A DNA stretch of 64,000 bases from VXNE01 sp965203615 (GTDB lineage Bacteria; Pseudomonadota; Gammaproteobacteria; Pseudomonadales; Azotimanducaceae). The translations under genes and the position numbers were made by a program. The first letter of the stretch is position 1; every line of letters begins with the position of its first letter. A model generated the notes under the pieces. It saw nothing but the letters and a program-made list of their open reading frames with translations, was not told where the DNA came from and did not search any database. Where the stretch lies: NCBI GenBank assembly GCA_965203615.1, contig OZ241900.1, positions 4,278,001 through 4,342,000 of the forward strand, written 5' to 3'. This document shows, piece by piece, positions 50,017 to 59,053 of the stretch.

Positions 50017-51063
50017 CTATCGCCAGCCAGCCCTGTCGAAAGTTCTGACCGCCGACGCCTGGTTCGCGCCCAGTACCGTGGCATTGACTTCATCCTCCTT
50101 GAATTCGCCGAGTTGCGTGATCGGCCCCGACGCCTCGCCATTGATCGGATATTCGTTGTTTCCTTCGGCGAAGAGCCGCTGGGCGAAGTCGCTGGTGAGG
50201 TATTCGAGAAAGCTGACCGCGTTGGCGCGGTTCGGGGCATGACGCGCGACTCCTGCGCCGCTGATGTTGACGTGTGTGCCGCGGTCTTCCTGGTTTGGGA
50301 ACAGCACGCCGATGCCTTTGACCACCGCTTTGTCCGCGGGGTCCTCGGAAGCCAGGAATCGGCCGATGTAGTACGTGTTGGCGATACTCACGCCGCATTC
50401 GCCGGCAGCCACGGCACGCAACTGGGCCCGGTCGTTGCCCTGGGGTGGGCGATGAAAGTTGGCCACGACGCCACTGGCCCACTGCTCAGCAGCTTCTTCG
50501 CCATGGTGCTCGATCAACGAACCGAGCAGGGACAGGTTGTAGATGTTGCCCGAAGAGCGCATGCAGACCCTGTCGCGAAGCCGCTCGTCGGCGAGACTCT
50601 CGTAGCGGGCTATGCCGTCCGGCAAGCCCTCGGACTTGTTGTAGACGATTACGCGAGCGCGCTTCGACAGTCCGAACCACAAGCCGCCGGGGTCGCGCAG
50701 ATGCGCCGGCACGCGCGCCCTGAGAATCTTCGAATCGACGCGCTGGAAAACGCCTTTCTCGGCGGCCCGCCAGATCCGGCCAGCATCCACCGTGATGAGC
50801 ATGTCCGCCGGACTGAATTCGCCCTCGTTGACGATCCGTTCGATGAGGCCGTCACTGCTACCCTCGATGAGATTGACCTCTATGCCGGTTTCCGCCGTGA
50901 AGCGTTCGTACAACTCGAGGTCCGTGTCGTAGTGACGGGCGGAATACACGTTGACCACGCCCTTCGCTGAATCGACGGTTTCGGCCATCGCGCTGCAAGA
51001 GCAGGCGGCAAGGAGTGGAAGGAGGAAGCGCGTGAACACGGACATGTTGAGAGTTGTTCGCAT
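50017..51063 (-). CDS. fbpA: Fe(3+) ABC transporter substrate-binding protein
   Basis: 348 residues with a signal peptide (FTRFLLPLLAACSCSAMAET, possibly a lipobox at LAAC). It is a class II periplasmic binding protein of the ferric-iron type: GVVNVYSARHYDTDLELYER is the family start, SANTYY-type iron-ligand Tyr pair is present as SIANTYYIGRF, and KRARVIVYNKSEG and FLEYLTSDFAQRLFAEGNNE are conserved. It delivers Fe(III) to FbpB. It lies 101 bases downstream of fbpC on the same strand. The intervening A+T-rich 51064-51120 could hold a Fur-type site, but no clean match was found. Confidence 0.94.
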   Translation of the reverse strand: MRTTLNMSVFTRFLLPLLAACSCSAMAETVDSAKGVVNVYSARHYDTDLELYERFTAETGIEVNLIEGSSDGLIERIVNEGEFSPADMLITVDAGRIWRAAEKGVFQRVDSKILRARVPAHLRDPGGLWFGLSKRARVIVYNKSEGLPDGIARYESLADERLRDRVCMRSSGNIYNLSLLGSLIEHHGEEAAEQWASGVVANFHRPPQGNDRAQLRAVAAGECGVSIANTYYIGRFLASEDPADKAVVKGIGVLFPNQEDRGTHVNISGAGVARHAPNRANAVSFLEYLTSDFAQRLFAEGNNEYPINGEASGPITQLGEFKEDEVNATVLGANQASAVRTFDRAGWR

Positions 51064-51164
51064 TTAGGAGTAATTCCTGATTGTATTGCATAGACCGTTG
51101 TACAGGAACCACCTAGTGCGGATAGTCGGAGTGTCTTGCCGTCCGGGTCGCGAGTCGGGGGCCG

Positions 51165-52211
51165 TCAATTGTCCCGAGACGCGTAGACAAAGGTTCCGCG
51201 CGGATCGAATTTCGCGATCACGAGGTCGCCGATTGCGATGCCAGCCAGATCCTCGAGACTCGCGCGCAGGGTCTGCCCCGCCGACCTGACAACAACGAGG
51301 TATCGGTCTCCGAGGAAGCGTATGTCCTCGACCTGACCGTTCGAGACCGGTCGCTCCACAACCCGTTCGAGCGTGACGGCGTTCGGCCGTATAAGAACAT
51401 CCACGGGCTCGCCCGGTTCCGTCCCCTCGCGAGCGGCGGGCAGACGTCCGAAAGCGGTCGTCACACCGTCTGCATCGACCGAGCCATCGATGTGTTGTGC
51501 CTGCCCCAACAGTCCCGCAACGGTGCGGTTCGCGGGGCGTTTCCAGACAGCGTCCGGTGTTTCGACCTGCACGATGCGTCCACCGTCCATAACCGCGACG
51601 CGGTCGGCCAGTTCAAGCGCTTCGTCCGGATCGTGGGTAACGACCAGGGCAATGCTGCCGGATTCGCGTAGTACCCGTCGCGCGTCCTCGCGCAACGAGC
51701 GTCGCAACGTCGCGTCGACATTGGTGAACGGCTCGTCAAGCAGCATGACACGCGGTGCGGGGGCCAGTGCCCGGGCCAGTGCAACGCGCTGTTGTTGTCC
51801 TCCCGACAGCGTGTCCGGGTAGCGCTCGTAGAACTCGCGCAAGCCCACCTTGTCGAGATTCGACCGCGCAACGATCCGGCGTTGGTCGCGATCGAGTTCA
51901 TGCAGGCCAAAGGTGACGTTTTCCAGCGCCGTCTTGTGCGGGAACAGCACGTGCTCCTGGAACACGAAACCGATCGGGCGAAGCTCCGGGGCGGGGTCCG
52001 TTCCGGGTCGGCTCAATACCTCGCCGTCGAGCCAGATCTCGCCGGCCTGGATTCGTTCGAGACCCGCCGCCACGCGCAGCAACGTGCTCTTGCCGCTGCC
52101 GGAAACCCCGAGCAGGCAGGTAATCTCGCCCGCTTCGGCAGTAAACGTGATCCCATCGAGGATCTCGTCCTTGCCGTAGCGGTGGCTTACGCGCCGGAAC
52201 TCCAGGCCCAT
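51165..52211 (-). CDS. fbpC: Fe(3+) ABC transporter ATP-binding protein
   Basis: 348 residues powering ferric-iron import. The ABC motifs are intact: Walker A GVSGSGKST, Q-loop FVFQEHVLFPHKT, signature DTLSGGQQQRVALARAL, Walker B RVMLLDEPFTNVD and the switch His in LVVTHDPDEAL. The C-terminal TOBE-like regulatory domain follows (PVDVLIRPNAVTLERV). The start was set at MGLEFRRVSHRYG since the family begins there; the in-frame ATG at 52322 adds unrelated residues. It is divergent from fbpB with 144 bases between, so one intergenic region likely controls both halves. Confidence 0.95.
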   Translation of the reverse strand: MGLEFRRVSHRYGKDEILDGITFTAEAGEITCLLGVSGSGKSTLLRVAAGLERIQAGEIWLDGEVLSRPGTDPAPELRPIGFVFQEHVLFPHKTALENVTFGLHELDRDQRRIVARSNLDKVGLREFYERYPDTLSGGQQQRVALARALAPAPRVMLLDEPFTNVDATLRRSLREDARRVLRESGSIALVVTHDPDEALELADRVAVMDGGRIVQVETPDAVWKRPANRTVAGLLGQAQHIDGSVDADGVTTAFGRLPAAREGTEPGEPVDVLIRPNAVTLERVVERPVSNGQVEDIRFLGDRYLVVVRSAGQTLRASLEDLAGIAIGDLVIAKFDPRGTFVYASRDN

Positions 52212-52355
52212 GGCGCAGGCAGTATACGCACTCCGCGGAGTGTGGAAGGGCAGGTGGCGTCGACGCGGCAACCAGGCTTGTCCGACCTTGTGCAACTGGC
52301 ATGACCTGTTGAGTCGCGCCACAATCTCGGCGCTTTACCTTACGCACGGCGACGG

Positions 52356-53981
52356 ATGAATCGAACGTGGATCATCGGCTCGTGGCTGATCACCTTGTTG
52401 GTCGGCGCACCCATCGTGGTGGTGCTTTGGGCGTTGTGGGCCCAGCCGAGCGCCAACTGGCCGCATCTGCGCGAGACCGTGCTCGCCGGCTACATCGTGA
52501 ACACCGCAGTGCTCGCCGTTGGTGTCGGAACCTTGAGCGCGATCATGGGGATTGCCTGCGCATGGACCGTCGCGACGCGCGACTTTCCCGGCAAGAGGTT
52601 CCTGTCGTGGGCCCTCGTGCTGCCACTTGCGACACCCGCGTATGTCGTGGCCTACGTCTACACCGATCTGCTCGAGTTCGCCGGACCGGTGCAGACCGCA
52701 TTGCGGGCCGTGACCGGACTGCAGGGAGGCGAATACAGTTTCCCTTCCATCCGCTCACTCGGGGGCGCAGTGTTGATGCTGAGTTTCGTGCTGTATCCGT
52801 ACGTCTATCTGCTGGCTCGAACAAACTTCGAGACCCAGGCGGCCTCGCTCGTCGACGCCGCGCGCGCCCTTGGCGCAGGTCCCACGCGTGCGTTCTTCAC
52901 CGTCGCCTTGCCCGCGTCCCGGCCGGTCGTGGCCGGGGGTGTAGCGCTGACGGTGATGGAAGCCGTGGCCGATTACGGCGTCGTCGAGTATTTCGGCGTC
53001 TCGACTTTCACGACGGGCATTCTCAGAACGTGGTTCGCGCTCGGGGACCGGGGAGCCGCGCTGCAGCTTGCCGGTTGGCTATTCCTGGCGGTCGCGGTGC
53101 TTGTTGTCGCCGAACAGGCAGCGCGGCGCGGCGGGCACGGCAATCCCGTAGCCCGTACCGCGGCCCCGGTTCCGAAGCGACTCACTGGCTTTCGGGCGGC
53201 CCTTGCCACTGTTGGCTGCGCGTTGCCATTGCTGCTCGGCCTCGTGGTGCCAATGATCGTCCTGGCCCGCTATGCGCTGCTCGTTGGTGACCCGCTCTGG
53301 GGACGTGGCTTCGGCGACTTTGCCGGTGCCAGTTTCGGTGTCGCGGGCGTGACTGCGGTACTCGCCACACTGCTTGCGCTTTGGCTGGTGTACAGCGCGC
53401 GCCTCGACCCGAGGCCCTTGAACCGATTCGCCGTGCGTTTCGCGACTCTTGGCTATGCCTTGCCCGGCGCTGTCATCGCCGTGGGCGTTCTCGTGCCCGT
53501 TGCCATGATCGACAAGTCCCTTGCCCGGTTCCTGAATGCCCAGTTCGATCTCGGCGTGGGGCTGCTCCTGACCGGTACGGCGGCGGCGTTGATCTTTGCT
53601 TATCTCGTGCGGTTTCTCACGGTTGCCCATAACGCCTGCCACGGCGGGCTGGAAAAGGTGAACAGGCGCCTGGACGACGCCGCGCGCAACCTGGGCGCGC
53701 GGCCCCGCAAAGTGCTTCGCGAGATTCACCTGCCGCTCATGCGCGGCGCGGTCATGAGCGGCGCTTTGCTGGTCTTCATTGACGTGACGAAAGAACTTCC
53801 CGCAACCTTGATCCTGCGTCCATTCAACTTCGAAACCCTTGCAACGCGCGTCTATCGGCTGGCTTCCGACGAACGCCTGGCCGAAGCGTCCACCGCCGCG
53901 CTTGCCATCGTGGCGCTGGGCCTGTTGCCGGCGCTCCTGCTCGGTATCTCCGCTTGGCGCCAGCGCGGGCCGCTCCGGTAA
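52356..53981 (+). CDS. fbpB: Fe(3+) ABC transporter permease, two fused permease domains
   Basis: 541 residues with about twelve membrane helices. Two ABC-permease EAA loops that dock FbpC are visible: VDAARALGAGPTRAFFTVAL near residue 170 and LDDAARNLGARPRKVLREIH near residue 440. This duplicated layout is typical of FbpB/SfuB ferric permeases. It starts on the strand opposite fbpC and fbpA, which is unusual because fbpABC is normally one operon. selO begins 9 bases after its stop. Confidence 0.95.
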   Translation: MNRTWIIGSWLITLLVGAPIVVVLWALWAQPSANWPHLRETVLAGYIVNTAVLAVGVGTLSAIMGIACAWTVATRDFPGKRFLSWALVLPLATPAYVVAYVYTDLLEFAGPVQTALRAVTGLQGGEYSFPSIRSLGGAVLMLSFVLYPYVYLLARTNFETQAASLVDAARALGAGPTRAFFTVALPASRPVVAGGVALTVMEAVADYGVVEYFGVSTFTTGILRTWFALGDRGAALQLAGWLFLAVAVLVVAEQAARRGGHGNPVARTAAPVPKRLTGFRAALATVGCALPLLLGLVVPMIVLARYALLVGDPLWGRGFGDFAGASFGVAGVTAVLATLLALWLVYSARLDPRPLNRFAVRFATLGYALPGAVIAVGVLVPVAMIDKSLARFLNAQFDLGVGLLLTGTAAALIFAYLVRFLTVAHNACHGGLEKVNRRLDDAARNLGARPRKVLREIHLPLMRGAVMSGALLVFIDVTKELPATLILRPFNFETLATRVYRLASDERLAEASTAALAIVALGLLPALLLGISAWRQRGPLR

Positions 53982-53990
53982 GATGTCCCG

Positions 53991-55595
53991 ATGATCGGCA
54001 ATCATCCCGACGCAATCGAGGCGCACCTCGCCGCGCTCGATTTCGATAACCGCTTCGCCACCGAACTCCCGGCCGACCGGGAACCGGCCAATTTTCGCCG
54101 GCAGGTGCCAGGGGCCTGTTACTCGCGGGTCGCACCTACGCGGGTGACGAGGCCGAAGTTGATCGGATGGTCGCCAGAGGCGGCCGCACTGGTCGATCTT
54201 CCACCGGATCCGGGGGATGGCGAGGCGCTTGCCGAAATATTCGCGGGAAACCGGTTACTGCCAGGCATGCTGCCGATCGCCACGTGCTACGGCGGTCACC
54301 AGTTCGGTACCTGGGCTGGCCAACTGGGCGACGGCCGCGCGATCAATCTGGGCGAAGTCGTCAACAGGCGCGGTGAGCGCTGGACACTGCAACTCAAGGG
54401 CGCGGGGCCGACGCCCTATTCGCGGAGTGCCGACGGCCTCGCGGTGCTTCGATCCTCGCTTCGCGAATTCCTGTGCAGCGAGGCGATGTTCCATCTCGGC
54501 GTGCCGACGACGCGCGCGCTATCGCTCGTCCTGACCGGCGAAGAGGTGATGCGCGACATCCTCTATGACGGGCACCCCGCGCCCGAGCCCGGCGCCGTGG
54601 TGTGCCGCGTCGCCCGGTCGTTCACCCGTTTCGGCCACTTCGAGATCCTCGCGGCAAGGCAAGAGGTCGAACTGTTGCGGCAGTTGCTCGACTTCACCAT
54701 TGCCACGGATTTTCCGCACATCCGCCACCTGGACCCCAAGGCCCGGTATCTGGAATGGTTCGATGAGGTGACGGCTTCCACCGCCGACATGATCGTGCAT
54801 TGGATGCGCGTCGGTTTCGTCCACGGCGTGATGAATACGGACAACATGTCGGTACTCGGCCTCACCATCGACTATGGCCCCTATGGCTGGCTGGAGGACT
54901 ACGATCCCAACTGGACGCCGAATACCACCGACGCGGCCACGCGACGCTACTGCTTCGGCCAGCAGCCCGCGATGGCCCAATGGAACCTGTTGCAACTGGC
55001 GAACGCCATCTATCCCCTGGTCGGCGAGGAAGAGCCGCTGAACGCGGTGCTGGGCGAATTCGCGAAGCGCTACAGCGAAGGGGCGCGGGCAATGACCGCC
55101 TCGAAACTTGGCCTGGCTCGCTTCATGCCGGAACACGACGAGAAGCTGTGCGCCGAGCTTTTCGAACTGCTCGGCGCCGCCGAGACCGACGTGACACTGT
55201 TCTACCGCAACCTGGCGAAGATCGATCCGCGGAATCCGGACGCTGGTCCCCTGGACGAGGCGTACTACCAGCCGGCGCAGCTCGACGGACCCCACCGGGA
55301 ACGTCTGACGGCGTGGCTCGCGGCTTGGTCGCGGCGAGTGCAACTCGACGGTAGACCGGATGCGGAAAGGGTCGAACAGATGAACCGCGTCAATCCGCGC
55401 TTCGTGTTGCGCAACTACCTCGCTCAACTGGCCATCGACAAGGCTGAAGCGGGCGACTATTCGATGGTCGGCGAACTGCTCTCGGTGTTGCGAAAGCCCT
55501 ACGCGGATCAGCCCGGGAAGGACGCGTTCGCCGCGAAGCGCCCGGACTGGGCGCGCCACCGCCCCGGCTGCTCGATGCTGTCCTGCAGTTCGTGA
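53991..55595 (+). CDS. selO: Protein adenylyltransferase SelO (YdiU) family
   Basis: 534 residues of the SelO pseudokinase family, which transfers AMP to Ser, Thr or Tyr of target proteins and is linked to oxidative stress. Blocks are PGACYSRVAPTRVTRPKLIG, YGGHQFGTWAGQLGDGRAIN, WTLQLKGAGPTPYSRSADGL, SSLREFLCSEAMFHLGVPTT and HGVMNTDNMSVLGLTIDYGP, the last holding the Asn/Asp metal site. The C-terminus SMLSCSS has Cys where the animal protein has selenocysteine, the usual bacterial form. It starts 9 bases after fbpB, so it is probably read through from the iron-uptake permease. Confidence 0.96.
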   Translation: MIGNHPDAIEAHLAALDFDNRFATELPADREPANFRRQVPGACYSRVAPTRVTRPKLIGWSPEAAALVDLPPDPGDGEALAEIFAGNRLLPGMLPIATCYGGHQFGTWAGQLGDGRAINLGEVVNRRGERWTLQLKGAGPTPYSRSADGLAVLRSSLREFLCSEAMFHLGVPTTRALSLVLTGEEVMRDILYDGHPAPEPGAVVCRVARSFTRFGHFEILAARQEVELLRQLLDFTIATDFPHIRHLDPKARYLEWFDEVTASTADMIVHWMRVGFVHGVMNTDNMSVLGLTIDYGPYGWLEDYDPNWTPNTTDAATRRYCFGQQPAMAQWNLLQLANAIYPLVGEEEPLNAVLGEFAKRYSEGARAMTASKLGLARFMPEHDEKLCAELFELLGAAETDVTLFYRNLAKIDPRNPDAGPLDEAYYQPAQLDGPHRERLTAWLAAWSRRVQLDGRPDAERVEQMNRVNPRFVLRNYLAQLAIDKAEAGDYSMVGELLSVLRKPYADQPGKDAFAAKRPDWARHRPGCSMLSCSS

Positions 55596-55742
55596 GGACG
55601 ACTAGCGGACAGGGCCACGGCACAAGGTGTGCTGTCTTCGGCTGTCATTGATACGACCTAGGACTTCCTGACATCACCGAGGTCGCCAGAACGGGCACCA
55701 GAGCCTGGAATGGCTTGCCAAATCCTCCCGGAGCCGGTTCGC

Positions 55743-56446
55743 GTGTTGAAGTCACTCAAGATGACAGGGTTTCGCGCCTTCGAGTCTTACGCACTCGATT
55801 CCCTTTCCCCCCAGAATTGGTCTTTCCCGTCACCGAGGAAGGATTGCTTCTCGATGACCTTCGCCGACGGTGGATAGCCCGTTCATCTGCTCGTTTTCTT
55901 TCCCTGACGTCAATGGACCCGCCCTTTCTTGCCGAAGCGTGGAACGCTCTCGTCACCGACGGCCGCGAGCACGACGTTGTAGAAGACATGAAACTGCTCA
56001 TGCCCGACATACACTCCATTCATTTCTTGACGCGTGATCGAATGCCAAGGGGGGGAGGAATCGTTGTCGGCATGCGCGGAGGTGGTTCCAGATACCCCTT
56101 GGGAACCTTCGGCGATGGCATACGCCGGTTGCTGCTACTCCGTTTGGCCCTGGCGAACGCTGATGGGTTCGTCCTCGTTGACGAAGTCGACACCGGCCTG
56201 CACTGGACTGTGATGGCTGGTATGTGGCGCCTAGTCGTCGAGGTCGCCCGCAAATCCCGTTTGCAGTTATTTGCGACCACACATAGTCACGACTGCATCC
56301 TCGGCCTCGCTTCGATGATTAAGTCCTATCCGGAACTTGCCAACGACGTCTCCATCCAGAAGATAGACACGTCACTCCCACAAGCCGTGAGTGTCCAAGG
56401 GGCGGACATCCCGGCTGCTCTCGAGAGCGGCATCGACTTCCGCTAG
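55743..56446 (+). pseudogene. AAA-type (OLD/RecF-like) ATPase, internally deleted
   Basis: The N-terminal segment from GTG 55743 reads MLKSLKMTGFRAFESYALDS, the normal start of AAA_15/AAA_21-type ATPases just before Walker A, but shifts out of frame near 55808. The second frame then carries the C-terminal half: RYPLGTFGDGIRRLLLLRLA (signature-like), GFVLVDEVDTGLHW (Walker B) and LQLFATTHSHDCILGLASM (switch His). Walker A and the middle are missing, so several hundred bases have been lost. Together with the truncated TOPRIM ORF nearby this is the wreck of a two-gene ATPase/nuclease module of the kind seen in anti-phage loci. Confidence 0.75.
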
Positions 56447-56454
56447 GTTTCTTG

Positions 56455-56613
56455 ATGCCACAACGATCAAGCCTTTTTGTTGAAGGCACGGACGACAAAC
56501 ACGCCATCAGGCACCTATTGCTGCGCCACGGCGTCGAATGTCCGTTTGCCGATGAGGTTGTTCCGGACACGCTTCCCGCCGTAGTCCCCGAAATCAAACC
56601 TGCAGGGGCGTAG
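56455..56613 (+). pseudogene. Truncated TOPRIM-type (DUF3226-like) protein
   Basis: A 52-residue frame, MPQRSSLFVEGTDDKHAIRH, LLLRHGVECPFADEVV, PDTLPAVVPEIKPAGA. LFVEGTDDKHAI is the first TOPRIM motif, where the Glu binds metal, as in DUF3226/DUF4435 proteins of ~200 or more residues. The frame ends abruptly where unrelated sequence begins near 56600. It starts 8 bases after the ATPase remnant, the normal order for such pairs. Confidence 0.65.
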
Positions 56614-56884
56614 ATGCTTGGAATGAGGTGGGCGACCCCACCCTTCGAGCGCCGGGTGCTCGTGCTTCGCACCCAGCCCTGTCTGTCAATTCCCCGAATC
56701 GGTCCTTATGCGTGAGGGATCGGCAGGAGCCCCTGGAGGCTGTGGTTGGCTGTTCACGGCCGGTAAAATGGAACAACGTCGCTAGAGAATGGCGGTAACC
56801 GGCAGCGATCGTGCCGTGGATGAAGTGATACGCCGGGACACGGGTGAAGCCCCAGGCCACGACCGTGGGTCACTTGCCGGTGCT
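56614..56884. other. 271-base stretch without a supported gene, probable deletion junction
   Basis: No convincing gene. It contains a small hairpin (GGGTGC/GCACCC, 56654-56674). A minus-strand frame, 56594-56860, starts VPAYHFIHGTIAAGYRHSLA and looks partly protein-like before becoming Arg/Pro-rich. It may be the tail of an insertion sequence that removed the rest of the ATPase/TOPRIM pair; I could not identify the element. Confidence 0.4.
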
Positions 56885-58183
56885 CTACCAGATGCTCTTC
56901 AGGACATTGAGGTGGACGTTGCGTAGCGCTGCACCGTCGCCGTTGGCATGTGCCGAAAGGGCGTCGATGTAGGCGTCCGGGAGAAAGCAGAAGCTCGCGC
57001 TGGCTATGCCGCCGTCGAGGAACATCTCTACGGAGGTCAGGTCGATCAGCAGGCGAACGGACGGTGCGGCGGATGGCATCGGGATGCGGCGCTCCTGGAA
57101 GTGAAGGGCATTTCCCTCGAACACCAGCGGCACGCCGCGTATCCATAGGGTGACTTTCTGCGCCGGGCCGGGGTCGAGATCGAATGCCAGGTCGAACAGC
57201 CGCCCTCCGCGACTGATCGACGCGGCCTCGCGGTCGCTCAGCGCGATTCGACCTGTCACCTGGCTGGACTCGACCAGGGCGTCGATTTCGCGCACGGGCC
57301 ACCTCGCGAGGCACGGTCCCTCTGCCGTTTGCGCGAGCGACAGGCTGACGGGAAACGACATCTGCTGATTGAAGGGCATCTCCGGGTATCTCCCCCCGCG
57401 CATCCATGAAATCTGGACGCGGCGGCCATCGGGCATGTCGCTGTAGGTCTGGGCCGCATAGCCGTTGGGGCCCAGCTCGCAATCCAGGGCTGGCATCTCG
57501 GGCACAAACCGTCGGCCGTCGAACGCGCCGATCCGGTAGCGGCCGCCGGCGGCCCAGAAGATCCAGTGCTCTTCGCCCCCGAGCGACAGCGGAAACAGGT
57601 CCGGGCACTCCGTGTTGCCCTCGATCTCGACCCGGTCTGTTTCGCGCCACTTCAACCCGTCGGGAGACGAGAACAGGGCGTACTCGTTCGCGTCGAGGTA
57701 TAGCGCCATGACGAACTGGCCGGTCTCGTCGTGGAGAAAAACCTTCGGATCGCGGTTGCCGCCAACGATGTGTTCGATCACGGGGTTGCCTGCGTACCTA
57801 ATCCACGTTCGCCCTCGGTCGGTGCTGTAAGCCAGGCTTTGGGTGAACGGGCACGGGGGATTCACGTACGCGCCGGCCGAGGTGTAGTAGGCGAGCAGGG
57901 CGGCTTGTCCGAGTCCGGTACGGTTGTCCCAGTCCACCAGCGCCGAGCCGGAGAAGATGGTGCCGAGTTCGTCGGGATGGAGGGCGTGATCGAGTTGGTG
58001 CCAGTGCACGAGATCGGGGCTGACGGCGTGTCCCCAGGTCATGTTTCCCCACGTGGTGTGATCGGGATTGTGTTGGAAGAACAGGTGATACTCGCCGTCG
58101 AAGTGGACGAGACCGTTCGGGTCGTTGGCCCAGTTGGTCTGTGGTGAGAAGTGGAACTGCGGGCGGTGCGTCTCGCGATACAT
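56885..58183 (-). CDS. Glycoside hydrolase family 32 (beta-fructosidase/levanase type)
   Basis: 432 residues hydrolysing sucrose or fructans. All three catalytic boxes are present: NWANDPNGLVHFDG with the nucleophile Asp, NRDPKVFLHDET (transition-state Asp) and NTECPDLFPLS with the acid/base Glu. A five-bladed propeller is followed by the short C-terminal beta-sandwich (SVEMFLDGGIASASF). The N-terminus lacks a signal peptide, so a cytoplasmic enzyme is suggested. The start at MYRETHRPQFHFSPQ lies 16 bases after the NIPSNAP-like gene, making a two-gene operon. No sugar transporter or PTS is adjacent. Confidence 0.93.
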   Translation of the reverse strand: MYRETHRPQFHFSPQTNWANDPNGLVHFDGEYHLFFQHNPDHTTWGNMTWGHAVSPDLVHWHQLDHALHPDELGTIFSGSALVDWDNRTGLGQAALLAYYTSAGAYVNPPCPFTQSLAYSTDRGRTWIRYAGNPVIEHIVGGNRDPKVFLHDETGQFVMALYLDANEYALFSSPDGLKWRETDRVEIEGNTECPDLFPLSLGGEEHWIFWAAGGRYRIGAFDGRRFVPEMPALDCELGPNGYAAQTYSDMPDGRRVQISWMRGGRYPEMPFNQQMSFPVSLSLAQTAEGPCLARWPVREIDALVESSQVTGRIALSDREAASISRGGRLFDLAFDLDPGPAQKVTLWIRGVPLVFEGNALHFQERRIPMPSAAPSVRLLIDLTSVEMFLDGGIASASFCFLPDAYIDALSAHANGDGAALRNVHLNVLKSIW

Positions 58184-58199
58184 GCGCTGGTGACCTGGT

Positions 58200-58784
58200 T
58201 CAGATCACGAGGCGGGTGGCGTAGGCGATCGAGCCCGCCGTGAGTCTGCGTCGCCTCTGGAACAGCGAGGCGGCTTCCGCCGGCGGCTCGCGCGAAGCCT
58301 GCCAGGAGTTCAGGCCGTCGTACCAGGTCAGGAGCAGCATATGGCCGCGAACCTCCGAAAGGTCATGTTGACGGAACAACGCCTGCGCCTCCGCCTGGTA
58401 GTCGTCGGGGCTCTCGAAGGTCCGCCACGCCTGGTCGGAAAGCGAGGCGATCTCCTCGACATCGGCGTGCGCGACGTCGAGGAAGCGGAACACGTACAGG
58501 CCCTCGCGCGCCAGCGGTTTCGTGCTCGTGGGGCGCGCGGTGGGCTTCAGCATCAACGCCTCGACATGGTCCACGTCCAGGCCGCGGGCGGTTTCGATCG
58601 AAGCGTTTACGGTGTCGTCATCGCCCAAGGTTACGGCGATCAACTCGTTCGATCCCACGCCGAAGAGACCGTGGAATGCGCCCCATATCTCCCCGGACGA
58701 GAGATGACTCGTCAGCGATGCGTGCAAGGGTTGCCAGCCGCCCTGGCGGGCGGTGAGACGGAGGAAGGCAAACGTGTCGGACAT
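58200..58784 (-). CDS. NIPSNAP-like protein of unknown function
   Basis: 194 residues. The C-terminal half resembles NIPSNAP/dimeric alpha-beta barrel proteins: LYVFRFLDVAHADVEEIASL, QAWRTFESPDDYQAEAQALF and HMLLLTWYDGLNSWQASREP. The N-terminal half (FAFLRLTARQGGWQPLHASL, SGEIWGAFHGLFGVGSNELI) could be a second copy of the fold. No catalytic residues can be assigned. Alternative start at 58796 adds MEPA. It lies upstream of the GH32 gene on the same strand. Confidence 0.7.
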   Translation of the reverse strand: MSDTFAFLRLTARQGGWQPLHASLTSHLSSGEIWGAFHGLFGVGSNELIAVTLGDDDTVNASIETARGLDVDHVEALMLKPTARPTSTKPLAREGLYVFRFLDVAHADVEEIASLSDQAWRTFESPDDYQAEAQALFRQHDLSEVRGHMLLLTWYDGLNSWQASREPPAEAASLFQRRRRLTAGSIAYATRLVI

Positions 58785-59053
58785 GGCCGGTTCCATCGCG
58801 GGTGAATGTGAAATCGTAGCAGGTTGATCGATCTCGCGATGTCCTCCCAATCCCCTGATAAGGGTGCTCCGAGAGGATTTTGCGGTGGATGATCGTTTTT
58901 CTGGCGGTGAAGCGGGGACTTCGGGGCAATTGAAGGCGTGAAGAGCGCGCGGGAACGTTCCGGGAAGGGGCTCGGCGGCCCTCGCGACACCCGTTTCAAG
59001 CGGTCGGGCGAGCGCGTCCCCGCCGGGGCGGCGTTCGCCGATCTGTCGACGCG

